Assembly: GCA_009379825.1 (NCBI GenBank)
Contig: WHTA01000004.1
Location: forward strand, 28,683 to 92,682
DNA from: Streptosporangiales bacterium
GTDB lineage: Bacteria; Actinomycetota; Actinomycetes; Streptosporangiales; WHST01
Direction of reading: 5' to 3'
Length of the DNA: 64,000 nt
This document shows, piece after piece, positions 24,333 to 31,686 of this stretch (within the stretch, counting starts at the first letter, position 1; each line of letters starts with the position of its first letter). The notes beneath the pieces were generated by a model. It worked only from the letters and a program-made list of their open reading frames with translations. It ran no database searches and was not told the origin of the DNA. The translations under genes were made by a program, and so were the position numbers.

Positions 24333-25493
24333 ATGGCGGTACCCGAGGGTTCGCCGTACGGGCTCGACAACCTGCCGTACGGCGTGTTCGCGCCGCCTGG
24401 CGGCGCGCCGCGGGTGGGCGTACGGGTCGCGGACTCGGTGGTCGACCTCGCGGCCACGCTCGGCGACGACGTCTTCGCGCAGCCGTCGCTGAACCCGTTC
24501 CTGGCGCAGGGCAGGGCGCGCTGGCTGGAGGTGCGGCGACGCGTCACCGACCTGGTCGCCGGCGAGCTGCCCGGCGGCGCGGTGCACCCGGTGGCCGGCG
24601 TGACGCTCCAGCTGCCGTTCGAGGTGGCCGACTTCGTGGACTTCTACGCCTCCGAGCACCACGCCGCCAACCTCGGCCGGCTGTTCCGCCCGGACTCCCC
24701 GCCGCTGCTGCCGAACTGGAAGCACCTGCCGGTCGGCTACCACGGCCGGGCCGGCACCGTCGTCGTCTCCGGCACGGACATCGCCAGGCCGTCCGGGCAG
24801 TGCAAGGCGCCGGACGAGAACGCGCCCAGCTACGGCCCGAGCCGGCGGCTGGACGTCGAGGCGGAGCTCGGCTTCGTCGTCGGCGTCGGTTCGTCGCTCG
24901 GCACCCCCGTCCGCTGCGCCGACTTCGCCGAGCACGTGTTCGGGGCGGTGCTGGTCAACGACTGGTCCGCGCGCGACATCCAGGCCTGGGAGTACGTGCC
25001 GCTCGGCCCGTTCCTCGGCAAGAGCTTCGCCACCTCGATCTCGCCTTGGGTGGTGCCGCTCGACGCGCTGGCCGCCGCCAGGATCGCGCGGCCGCCGCAG
25101 CAGCCGGAGCCGCTGCCGTACCTGCGTGAGGATCCGTGGGGTCTGGACGTCGACTTCCTGGTCGAGTGGAACGGCACGCAGGTCAGCCGGCCGCCGTACC
25201 GCGAGATGTACTGGTCGCCTGCTCAGATGCTCGCGCACCTGACGGTGGGCGGCGCGTCCACCCGAACCGGCGACCTGTACGCGTCCGGCACGGTCTCGGG
25301 TGCGCGGCGTGACCAGGCCGGTGCGTTCGTCGAGCTCACCTGGGGTGGCACGGAGCCGGTGACGGTCGCCGGCGAGCGGCGTACGTTCCTCGAGGACGGC
25401 GACGAGGTGGTCATCTCCGCCACCGCGCCTGCGGCCGGCGGTGGCCGGCTCGGGCTCGGCGAAGTACGTGGCCGGATCGTCCCCGCACGATAG
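24333..25493 (+). CDS. fahA: Fumarylacetoacetase
   Basis: A 386-residue protein with the full fumarylacetoacetate hydrolase pattern: GSPYGLDNLPYGVFAPPGG near the start, FVDFYASEHHAANLGRLFRP, LPVGYHGRAGTVVVSGT, EAELGFVVGVG and VLVNDWSARDIQAWEY (metal and active-site residues). It hydrolyses fumarylacetoacetate to fumarate and acetoacetate, the last step of tyrosine breakdown. No homogentisate dioxygenase is adjacent, so the rest of the pathway must be elsewhere. ATG 24333 is chosen because GAGG lies 9 nt upstream; GTG 24318 and 24327 are in frame. Confidence 0.92.
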   Translation: MAVPEGSPYGLDNLPYGVFAPPGGAPRVGVRVADSVVDLAATLGDDVFAQPSLNPFLAQGRARWLEVRRRVTDLVAGELPGGAVHPVAGVTLQLPFEVADFVDFYASEHHAANLGRLFRPDSPPLLPNWKHLPVGYHGRAGTVVVSGTDIARPSGQCKAPDENAPSYGPSRRLDVEAELGFVVGVGSSLGTPVRCADFAEHVFGAVLVNDWSARDIQAWEYVPLGPFLGKSFATSISPWVVPLDALAAARIARPPQQPEPLPYLREDPWGLDVDFLVEWNGTQVSRPPYREMYWSPAQMLAHLTVGGASTRTGDLYASGTVSGARRDQAGAFVELTWGGTEPVTVAGERRTFLEDGDEVVISATAPAAGGGRLGLGEVRGRIVPAR

Positions 25494-25503
25494 CCTGCCC
25501 CAC

Positions 25504-26526
25504 ATGGCCACCGGCGACCTTGACACGGCGACGCTGCGCGACTTCCTGGCCGACCGCCGGCCGGAGCTGGCCGACGGGCCGCTCACCGCCGAGCTGATCA
25601 CCGGGGGCAAGTCCAACCTGACGTACGTCGTCACCGACGGCAGCCGGCGCTGGATCCTGCGGCGGCCACCGCTCGGGCACGTGCTCGCCACCGCGCACGA
25701 CATGGCCCGCGAGTACCGGGTGCTCGCCGCCCTTGCCGGCACCGCCGTACCGGTACCCGAGGTGCTGCTGCTCAACGACGACGCGGAGCCGCTCGGTGCG
25801 CCGTTCTACCTGATGAGCGAGGTGCGCGGCACCGTATACCGCAGTGCAGCGGAGACCGACCAGCTCGGCGCCGAGCGTGCCAGGGCGCTGTCGTTCCAGC
25901 TCGTCGACGTGCTCGCCGACCTGCACGTCATCGACCCTGCGAGCGTGGGGCTGGCCGACTTCGGCCGGCCGGACGGTTTCCTCGAACGGCAGGTGCGGCG
26001 GTGGCGCATGCAGCTGGACGCGTCGCGCAGCCGGGAGCTGCCCGAGCTGGACGAGCTGCACGGCCTGCTCGCCGGGTCGGTGCCGGCCACCGGGCGGCAC
26101 TCGATCGTGCACGGCGACTACCGGCTGGACAACACCATCGTGGACGACGAGGACCGGATCGCCGCGGTCGTCGACTGGGAGATGGCCACGCTCGGTGACC
26201 CGCTCGCCGACCTCGGCCTGCTGTGCGTCTACTGGGACGCCTACGAGGAGGTGCCGCACAGTCCGCTGCAGGGCGGCATCACCAGGGAGGCTGGCTTCCC
26301 CGCTGCGCACGAGCTGGTGGATCGGTACGCCGTACGCAGCGGCGCCGACCTCGCCGACTGGCCCTGGTACCTGGCGTTCGGGCACTTCAAGCTCGCGGTG
26401 ATCGCCGAGGGCATCCACTACCGCGACCTGCAGGGCAAGACCGTAGGCGCCGGGTTCGACCGGATGGGCGATGCGGTGCTACCGCTCGCCAGGTACGGGC
26501 TCACCGCGCTCACCGCTACGCCGTAG
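25504..26526 (+). CDS. APH-family phosphotransferase (acyl-CoA-metabolism type)
   Basis: A 340-residue kinase of the aminoglycoside-phosphotransferase fold. Seen are LITGGKSNLTYVVTDG (nucleotide loop), the catalytic SIVHGDYRLDNTIVDDE and the metal site AVVDWEMATLGDPLADLG. This subfamily matches the kinase half of ACAD10/ACAD11 and LvaA of levulinate catabolism, which phosphorylates the hydroxyl of 4-hydroxyacyl-CoA, and is not a resistance enzyme. It lies 10 nt before an ACAD11-like gene, recreating the two halves of the fused eukaryotic protein. ATG 25504 is chosen as the first start after the fahA stop. Confidence 0.85.
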   Translation: MATGDLDTATLRDFLADRRPELADGPLTAELITGGKSNLTYVVTDGSRRWILRRPPLGHVLATAHDMAREYRVLAALAGTAVPVPEVLLLNDDAEPLGAPFYLMSEVRGTVYRSAAETDQLGAERARALSFQLVDVLADLHVIDPASVGLADFGRPDGFLERQVRRWRMQLDASRSRELPELDELHGLLAGSVPATGRHSIVHGDYRLDNTIVDDEDRIAAVVDWEMATLGDPLADLGLLCVYWDAYEEVPHSPLQGGITREAGFPAAHELVDRYAVRSGADLADWPWYLAFGHFKLAVIAEGIHYRDLQGKTVGAGFDRMGDAVLPLARYGLTALTATP

Positions 26527-26536
26527 GAGGCACCGG

Positions 26537-27757
26537 ATGGACTTCGGGTACGACGACCGTACCGAGGAGCTGCGCGGCAAGCTCGAAGCGTTCATGACCG
26601 AACGCGTCTATCCGGCCGAGTCGGTCTTCGCCGAACAGGTGGCTGCCGCGGGTGACAGGTGGCGGCGCCCGCCGGTCGTCGAGGAGCTGAAGGCCGAGGC
26701 CCGCAGCCGCGGGCTGTGGAACCTTTTCTACCCCGGCCCCGAGGGCGCCGGGCTCACCAGCCTGCAGTACGCGCCGCTGGCGGAGATCACCGGCCGCAGT
26801 CCGCACCTCGCGCCCGAGGCGCTCAACTGCAGTGCCCCGGACACCGGCAACATGGAGCTGCTGCACGACTTCGGCTCGGCGGAGCAGCAGGAGAAGTGGC
26901 TCGCCCCGCTGCTTGCCGGCGAGATCCGGTCCGCGTTCTGCATGACCGAGCCGGACGTCGCCTCGTCGGACGCGACCAACATCGCCAGCACGATCGAGCG
27001 CGACGGCGGCGAGTACGTCGTCACCGGGCACAAGTGGTGGTCGACGGGCGCGATGGCGCCGGACTGCCAGGTGTTCATCGTGATGGGCCGCACCGACCCG
27101 GACGCGGAGAAGCACCGGCAGCAGAGCATGGTGCTCGTGCCACGCGACACCGCGGGCGTGAACGTCGTACGCGGCATGGAGGTGTTCGGCTACGACGACG
27201 GCCCGCACGGCGGGCACGCGGAGATCGTGTTCGACCGTGCCAGGGTGCCGGCCGCCAACCTGATCGGCGGCGAGGGTGACGGGTTCGCCGTCGCGCAGGC
27301 GCGCCTCGGGCCCGGCCGCATCCACCACTGCATGCGCGCGCTCGGCATGGCCGAGCGCGCCGTCGAGCTGATGTGCCTGCGGGTCACCTCGCGCAAGGCG
27401 TTCGGCCGGCCGCTGGCCGACCAGGGGGTCGTGCAGGAGTGGATCGCCGAGGCCAGGGTGCGGATCGAACAGCTGCGGCTGCTGGTGCTGAAGACCGCGT
27501 GGCTGATGGACACCGTGGGCAACAAGGGCGCGCACACGGAGATCCAGGCAATCAAGATCGCCACCCCTTCGGCCGTGGAGTGGGTGCTCGACAAGGCGAT
27601 CCAGGCGCACGGCGCCGGCGGCCTGTCGCAGGACTTCCTGCTCGCGCAGCTGTGGGCGGGCGTACGTACGCTCCGCATCGTGGACGGCCCGGACGAGGTG
27701 CACCGGCGGTCGCTCGCCCGCAGGGAGCTGCGCAAGTACGCGCAGGAGTCGCGATGA
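26537..27757 (+). CDS. Acyl-CoA dehydrogenase family protein, ACAD10/ACAD11-like
   Basis: A 406-residue ACAD-fold flavoprotein. FAD-contact segments FCMTEPDVASSDATN and KWWSTGAMAPDCQVFIVMGR and the C-terminal helical bundle are clear. The usual YEGT catalytic-Glu position reads VDGPDEVHRR, the variant typical of ACAD11-like proteins, which finish elimination of the phosphate placed by the partner kinase in 4-hydroxyacyl-CoA breakdown. The ATG at 26537 has TAGGAGG 6 nt upstream; the stop overlaps the next ACAD start (ATGA). Role inferred from family and from the adjacent APH kinase. Confidence 0.85.
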   Translation: MDFGYDDRTEELRGKLEAFMTERVYPAESVFAEQVAAAGDRWRRPPVVEELKAEARSRGLWNLFYPGPEGAGLTSLQYAPLAEITGRSPHLAPEALNCSAPDTGNMELLHDFGSAEQQEKWLAPLLAGEIRSAFCMTEPDVASSDATNIASTIERDGGEYVVTGHKWWSTGAMAPDCQVFIVMGRTDPDAEKHRQQSMVLVPRDTAGVNVVRGMEVFGYDDGPHGGHAEIVFDRARVPAANLIGGEGDGFAVAQARLGPGRIHHCMRALGMAERAVELMCLRVTSRKAFGRPLADQGVVQEWIAEARVRIEQLRLLVLKTAWLMDTVGNKGAHTEIQAIKIATPSAVEWVLDKAIQAHGAGGLSQDFLLAQLWAGVRTLRIVDGPDEVHRRSLARRELRKYAQESR

Positions 27758-28929
27758 CCGAGGAAGAGGTGCTGGCCAGGGTCGACGCCTTCCTCGCCGA
27801 GCACCCACCGAACGGCACCGAGCCGCTCCCCTTCCTGCGCGCACGCTTCGACGCCGGCCTGGCGTGGGTGCACTACCCCGTCGGGCTGGGTGGCCTCGGT
27901 GCGCCGCGGTCCTGGCAGGCGCAGGTGGACGCGCGGTTCACTGCGGCCGGTGCGCCGTCCAACCGGCCGGAGCGCAACGTCATCGGGCTCGGCATGGCCG
28001 CGCCGACGATCGCCGCGCACGGTACGGAGGAGCAGCAGGCGCGCTGGCTGCGCCCGTTGTGGACCGGCGAGGAGGTGTGGTGCCAGCTGTTCAGCGAGCC
28101 GGGTGCCGGTTCCGACCTGGCCGCGCTCGCCACCCGCGCCGCCCGCGACGGTGACGGCTGGGTCGTCGACGGGCAGAAGGTCTGGACGTCCTCCGCCCAC
28201 TTCGCCCGGTGGGCGCTGCTCGTCGCCCGTACCGACCCGGACGTACCGAAGCACCAGGGCATCACGTACTTCGTCTGCGACATGACGGCGCCAGGGGTGG
28301 AGGTGCGCCCGCTGCGGCAGGCGACCGGTGAGGCCGAGTTCAACGAGGTGTTCCTCACCGGCGTCCGGATCCCCGACGCGCAGCGGCTCGGCGACATCGG
28401 TGCCGGCTGGCAGATCGCCCGTACGACGCTGATGAACGAACGGATCGCGATCGGCGGCGTGCGCGAGCGGGAGCAGGGCATGATCGGCCGGCTCACCGAG
28501 ACCTGGCGCAACCGGCCGGAGCTGCGCAGCCGCGCGCTGCACGACCAGGTGCTGCAGTGCTGGGTGGCCGCGGAGGTCTCCAGGCTTGCCGGGGAGCGGC
28601 TGCGCAGGCAGCTGGCCGCCGGCGCACCCGGCCCTGAGGGCTCGGCGGCGAAGCTCGTGCTCGCGGAGCTGAACCAGCAGATCTCGAGCGTCGAGCTGGA
28701 GCTGCTCGGCGAGGAGGGCCTGCGCTACGACGAGTGGACCATGGGCCGGCCGGACCGCCTCGACTTCACCGCGCGCACCCCCGGCTACCGCTACCTGCGC
28801 GCGAGGGGCAACTCGATCGAAGGCGGCACTTCGGAGATCCTCCGCAACGTGGTCGCGGAGCGGGTGCTCGGCCTACCCACCGAGCCACGGGTCGACACCG
28901 ACCGCGCGTGGAAGGACCTGCCCCGATGA
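27754..28929 (+). CDS. Acyl-CoA dehydrogenase, catalytic (Glu-containing) subunit type
   Basis: A 391-residue ACAD. Seen are WCQLFSEPGAGSDLAALATR (FAD and substrate loop), KVWTSSAHFARWALLVARTD and the C-terminal GNSIEGGTSEILRNVVAERV, where the EGGT segment carries the catalytic Glu region. It starts in an ATGA overlap with the ACAD11-like gene. Paired with the shorter ACAD at 29036 it looks like the alpha/beta subunits of heterotetrameric acyl-CoA dehydrogenases known from mycobacterial sterol catabolism; that pairing is inference from adjacency and subunit type. Confidence 0.88.
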   Translation: MTEEEVLARVDAFLAEHPPNGTEPLPFLRARFDAGLAWVHYPVGLGGLGAPRSWQAQVDARFTAAGAPSNRPERNVIGLGMAAPTIAAHGTEEQQARWLRPLWTGEEVWCQLFSEPGAGSDLAALATRAARDGDGWVVDGQKVWTSSAHFARWALLVARTDPDVPKHQGITYFVCDMTAPGVEVRPLRQATGEAEFNEVFLTGVRIPDAQRLGDIGAGWQIARTTLMNERIAIGGVREREQGMIGRLTETWRNRPELRSRALHDQVLQCWVAAEVSRLAGERLRRQLAAGAPGPEGSAAKLVLAELNQQISSVELELLGEEGLRYDEWTMGRPDRLDFTARTPGYRYLRARGNSIEGGTSEILRNVVAERVLGLPTEPRVDTDRAWKDLPR

Positions 28930-29039
28930 CAGTGCACCCCGTCGACCTTCCCCGCTCCGCTCCTCGCTCACTCGCGCTGATCGCGTCGCTTGCGCGGCAC
29001 ATGCTCGCTACGATGCTCACGGGGAAGGTCTCCTCATGA
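28926..29039 (+). CDS. Possible 37-residue ORF linked by ATGA overlaps to both neighbours
   Basis: The gap between two ACAD genes contains an ATG at 28926 that overlaps the upstream stop and a TGA at 29037-29039 that overlaps the downstream ATG. The encoded peptide (MTVHPVDLPRSAPRSLALIA and 17 more) resembles no family I know. Most of it is encoded by an inverted-repeat unit, so the frame may be accidental: either a small inserted element that kept the frame open, or a coupling peptide. Low confidence as a protein. Confidence 0.25.
   Translation: MTVHPVDLPRSAPRSLALIASLARHMLATMLTGKVSS
28944..29030. repeat. Unit bounded by 11-bp perfect inverted repeats between two ACAD genes
   Basis: The left arm GACCTTCCCCG (28944-28954) and right arm CGGGGAAGGTC (29020-29030) are perfect reverse complements enclosing 65 nt. 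The enclosed DNA (CTCCGCTCCTCGCTCACTCG and on) has a simple-sequence look unlike the coding DNA around it. ATGAC occurs at 28926-28930 and again at 29036-29040, so the whole unit could be an insert flanked by a 5-bp duplication, although the arms do not touch those copies. It may also fold as a long hairpin in the mRNA. Confidence 0.55.
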
Positions 29040-30148
29040 CCGATCCGTGCGCCCGGCTGCGCTACACAGCCGACGAGGACGCGCTGCGCGCGAGCGTGCG
29101 TACGTTGCTCGCCGAGCGCAGCCCGCACGACGCCGTGCTCGCCCGGCTGGAGGCCGACGAGCCGTACGACGTCGAGCTCTGGCGGGCACTGGCGCGGCAG
29201 GTCGGCGTCGGCGGGCTGCCCATCCCCGAGTCGTACGGTGGCGCCGGCGCTGGCTGGTGCGAGTCCGCCGTGGTGGCGGAGGAGCTCGGCGCCTGCGTGG
29301 CACCGACGCCGTTCCTCGGCAGCGCCGTGCTCGCGACGGCGGCACTGCTCGACCTGGACGGACCGGCCGAGCTGCTCGGCGCGCTCGCGTCCGGCGACCG
29401 GGTCGCGACGCTGGCGGTGCCGGCGGGCACGATGCCGGACGCAGCGTTCCCCGGCTCCGTGCGTGCGCGTACCGGTCCCGTGCTCGACGGCCAGATGTCC
29501 TCGGTCGTCGACGTGCCGACGGCCGACGTCGTGCTGGTGCCGGCGACCGGCGTCGACGGGCCCGCCCTGTACGCGGTCGACGCCGCGGCCGTCGGTGCCG
29601 AGCGGGTGGTCTCGCTCGACCTCACCCGGCCGCTGACCGACCTGACGCTCACCGGGGCACCGGCCCGGCTGCTCGCGGCCGGCGGTGCCGCGGAGCGCGC
29701 GGTGTCCGCGGCGACCGCCGCGGGCGCGGCGGTGCTCGCCTCCGAGCAGGTCGGGTTGGCCCAGCGCTGCGTGGACGCGACGGTCGAGTACGCCAAGCAG
29801 CGGATGCAGTTCGGCCGCCCGGTGGGCTCCTTCCAGGCGGTCAAGCACCGGCTGGCGGACGTCTGGGTCGCGGTGACGCAGGCCAGGGCGGCGGCCCGCT
29901 ACGCCGCCGCGTGCTGCGCGGCCGGCGACCCGGACACGGCGACGGCCGTCGCGCTGGCCCGGTCGTACTGCTCGGAGACGGCCGTGACGGCGGCGGAGGA
30001 GTGCCTGCAGCTGCACGGCGGGATCGGCTTCACCTGGGAGCACCCGGCCCACCTCTGGCTGAAGCGCGCCAAGGCCGACGCGCTGCTCCTCGGCGCCCCG
30101 CACCTGCATCGTACGGCCCTCGCCTCGCTGATCGACCTACCCGGGTAA
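29036..30148 (+). CDS. Acyl-CoA dehydrogenase family protein, short partner-subunit type
   Basis: A 370-residue ACAD with weaker N-terminal conservation. The C-terminal bundle is clear: VEYAKQRMQFGRPVGSFQAV, then CLQLHGGIGFTWEHPAHLWL. The usual catalytic YEGT segment is absent, as in the non-catalytic partner subunits of alpha2-beta2 acyl-CoA dehydrogenases. It follows the catalytic-type ACAD across the 106-nt inverted-repeat unit and overlaps its small ORF by ATGA. Substrate unknown. Confidence 0.85.
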   Translation: MTDPCARLRYTADEDALRASVRTLLAERSPHDAVLARLEADEPYDVELWRALARQVGVGGLPIPESYGGAGAGWCESAVVAEELGACVAPTPFLGSAVLATAALLDLDGPAELLGALASGDRVATLAVPAGTMPDAAFPGSVRARTGPVLDGQMSSVVDVPTADVVLVPATGVDGPALYAVDAAAVGAERVVSLDLTRPLTDLTLTGAPARLLAAGGAAERAVSAATAAGAAVLASEQVGLAQRCVDATVEYAKQRMQFGRPVGSFQAVKHRLADVWVAVTQARAAARYAAACCAAGDPDTATAVALARSYCSETAVTAAEECLQLHGGIGFTWEHPAHLWLKRAKADALLLGAPHLHRTALASLIDLPG

Positions 30149-30162
30149 GGAGCTCGCCACCC

Positions 30163-30918
30163 ATGCCTGACGGTCAACGTCGCGTCGCCATCGTCACCGG
30201 TGCCAGCCGTGGCATCGGCCTGAGCATCGCGCGCACCCTCGTCGAGCGCGGGTACCGCGTCTGCATCACCGGGCGCAACGCCGGGCCGCTGGACGAGGCG
30301 GTCGCGTCGCTCGGCGGCGCGGAGCACGCGCTCGGGGTGCCGGGCAAGGCACACGACCCGGCGCACCAGGACGCCACGGTCGACGCGGTGCTCGGGGCGT
30401 TCGGCCGCATCGACGTCCTGGTCAACAATGCGGGCATCAACCCGGTGTACGGCCCGATGCTGGAGCTCGACCTGGACGCGGCGCGGAAGATCCTCGAGGT
30501 GAACGTGCTCGCGGCCATCGGTTGGACGCAGCGCGTCCACAAGGCGTCGCTCGCCGAACGCGGCGGCGCGGTCGTGAACATCGCCTCCGCCGGTGGGATG
30601 CGGGCCGCGCCCGGCATCGGGTTCTACGGCACGACGAAGGCGGCGCTGATACACGTGACGATGGAGCTTGCGGTGGAGCTGGCGCCGAAGGTGCGGGTGA
30701 ACGCCGTCGCCCCCGCGGTGGTGAAGACCAAGTTCGCGACCGCGTTGTACGAGGGCAGGGAGGAACAGCTCGTCGCTGGCTACCCGATGGCCAGGCTCGG
30801 CGTGCCCGAGGACGTGGCCGGTGCCGTCGCTTTCCTCGCCTCGGACGAGGCCGCCTGGATCACCGGCCAGACCCTCGTCATCGACGGCGGCGCCACCCTG
30901 ACCGGCGACGTCGTCTGA
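30163..30918 (+). CDS. SDR-family dehydrogenase/reductase
   Basis: A 251-residue classical short-chain dehydrogenase: cofactor loop TGASRGIGLSIARTL, NNAG motif (VLVNNAGINPVYG), catalytic Ser in NIASAGGM and the YxxxK pair in GFYGTTKAAL. It ends with the usual ASDEAAWITGQTLVIDGGAT. The ATG at 30163 follows AAGGAG about 11 nt upstream. As the last gene of the APH-ACAD cluster it could carry out a keto/hydroxyacyl-CoA step, like LvaD in levulinate breakdown, but this is inference. Confidence 0.88.
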   Translation: MPDGQRRVAIVTGASRGIGLSIARTLVERGYRVCITGRNAGPLDEAVASLGGAEHALGVPGKAHDPAHQDATVDAVLGAFGRIDVLVNNAGINPVYGPMLELDLDAARKILEVNVLAAIGWTQRVHKASLAERGGAVVNIASAGGMRAAPGIGFYGTTKAALIHVTMELAVELAPKVRVNAVAPAVVKTKFATALYEGREEQLVAGYPMARLGVPEDVAGAVAFLASDEAAWITGQTLVIDGGATLTGDVV

Positions 30919-30948
30919 CCCCCGCTCAGTCCTGGTCGAGGCGCGCGG

Positions 30949-30997
30949 CCGCGGTGACCAGGCGAGCCTGATGGCTTCGGTGGACAGGTCACCGCGG
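30949..30997. terminator. Hairpin between the convergent SDR and GntR genes
   Basis: CCGCGGTGACC (30949-30959) and GGTCACCGCGG (30987-30997) are perfect 11-bp arms around a 27-nt loop, midway between a plus-strand gene ending at 30918 and a minus-strand gene ending at 31051. Strength and position suit a bidirectional terminator, though no U-rich tract follows on either strand. The rest of the 130-nt gap holds nothing I recognise. Confidence 0.55.
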
Positions 30998-31050
30998 TGA
31001 GCCCCTCGTTGAGCAGCCGGAGGAAAATCCAGGTTCGACGTCGGTCGGCC

Positions 31051-31686
31051 TCAGAACAGCTTCGTGATGATCTGCGCAAGCGCGTCCGTCACGTGGTGGT
31101 GCGCGACGGCCTTGGCGCGTTCGGCGTCGCGCTGCCGAAGCGCGTCGACGAGCTCGCCGTGCTGCCTGGACGACTCGGCCAGCTCCTCCTGCGAGTACAT
31201 GGCCGCGACCTGGCGGTTGAAGTAGTAGAGCTGGTTCTGCTCGACCTGGTTGCGCAGCCTGCTGTTGCCGGATGCCTGCACGATCAGGCCGTGGAAGCGG
31301 TTGTTGATCTCGACGCGCTCGTCCCGCGCGACGGTGTGGAACCTGGTGGCCGCCGGCTCGATCTCGTCGATGCCGGCCATCAGCTCCTCGGTCATCCGCT
31401 GGCACGCCAGCGCGGCCGCCTCACCTTCGAGCGCGGCGCGCACCTCGTAGATCTCGCGCACCTCGTCGGCGGAGAACTCGTAGACCACCCAGCGACGCCG
31501 TTGCGAGACGACCATGCCGTCGGTCGCCAACCGCTGCAGGCTCTCGCGGACGGGCGTGCGCGAGACCTTCAACCGTTCCGCGACGTCGGCCTCGACGATC
31601 GGCTGGTTCGGCCGGAGCACTCCGGTGACGATCTCGTGCCGCAGCTGTTGGTACACCTGCGTCACCAGACGGTCCATCGTCGGCAT
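31051..31686 (-). CDS. GntR-family regulator (FCD subfamily)
   Basis: A 211-residue regulator with a winged helix at residues about 5-70 (QVYQQLRHEIVTGVLRPNQP; VAERLKVSRTPVRESLQRL) and a helical FCD domain (VREIYEVRAALEGEAAALAC; later FHGLIVQASGNSRLR). The ATG at 31686 overlaps the TPP-enzyme stop by one base (TGATG on the minus strand); an ATG at 31677 is also possible. It is the last gene of the operon with the FAD oxidoreductase and the TPP enzyme and probably binds the palindrome at 34594-34613. Confidence 0.88.
   Translation of the reverse strand: MPTMDRLVTQVYQQLRHEIVTGVLRPNQPIVEADVAERLKVSRTPVRESLQRLATDGMVVSQRRRWVVYEFSADEVREIYEVRAALEGEAAALACQRMTEELMAGIDEIEPAATRFHTVARDERVEINNRFHGLIVQASGNSRLRNQVEQNQLYYFNRQVAAMYSQEELAESSRQHGELVDALRQRDAERAKAVAHHHVTDALAQIITKLF

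Noticed and set aside
25504..26526. Aminoglycoside resistance gene
   Set aside because: The APH fold is real, but the neighbour is an ACAD11-like gene and the motifs fit the acyl-CoA kinase subfamily.
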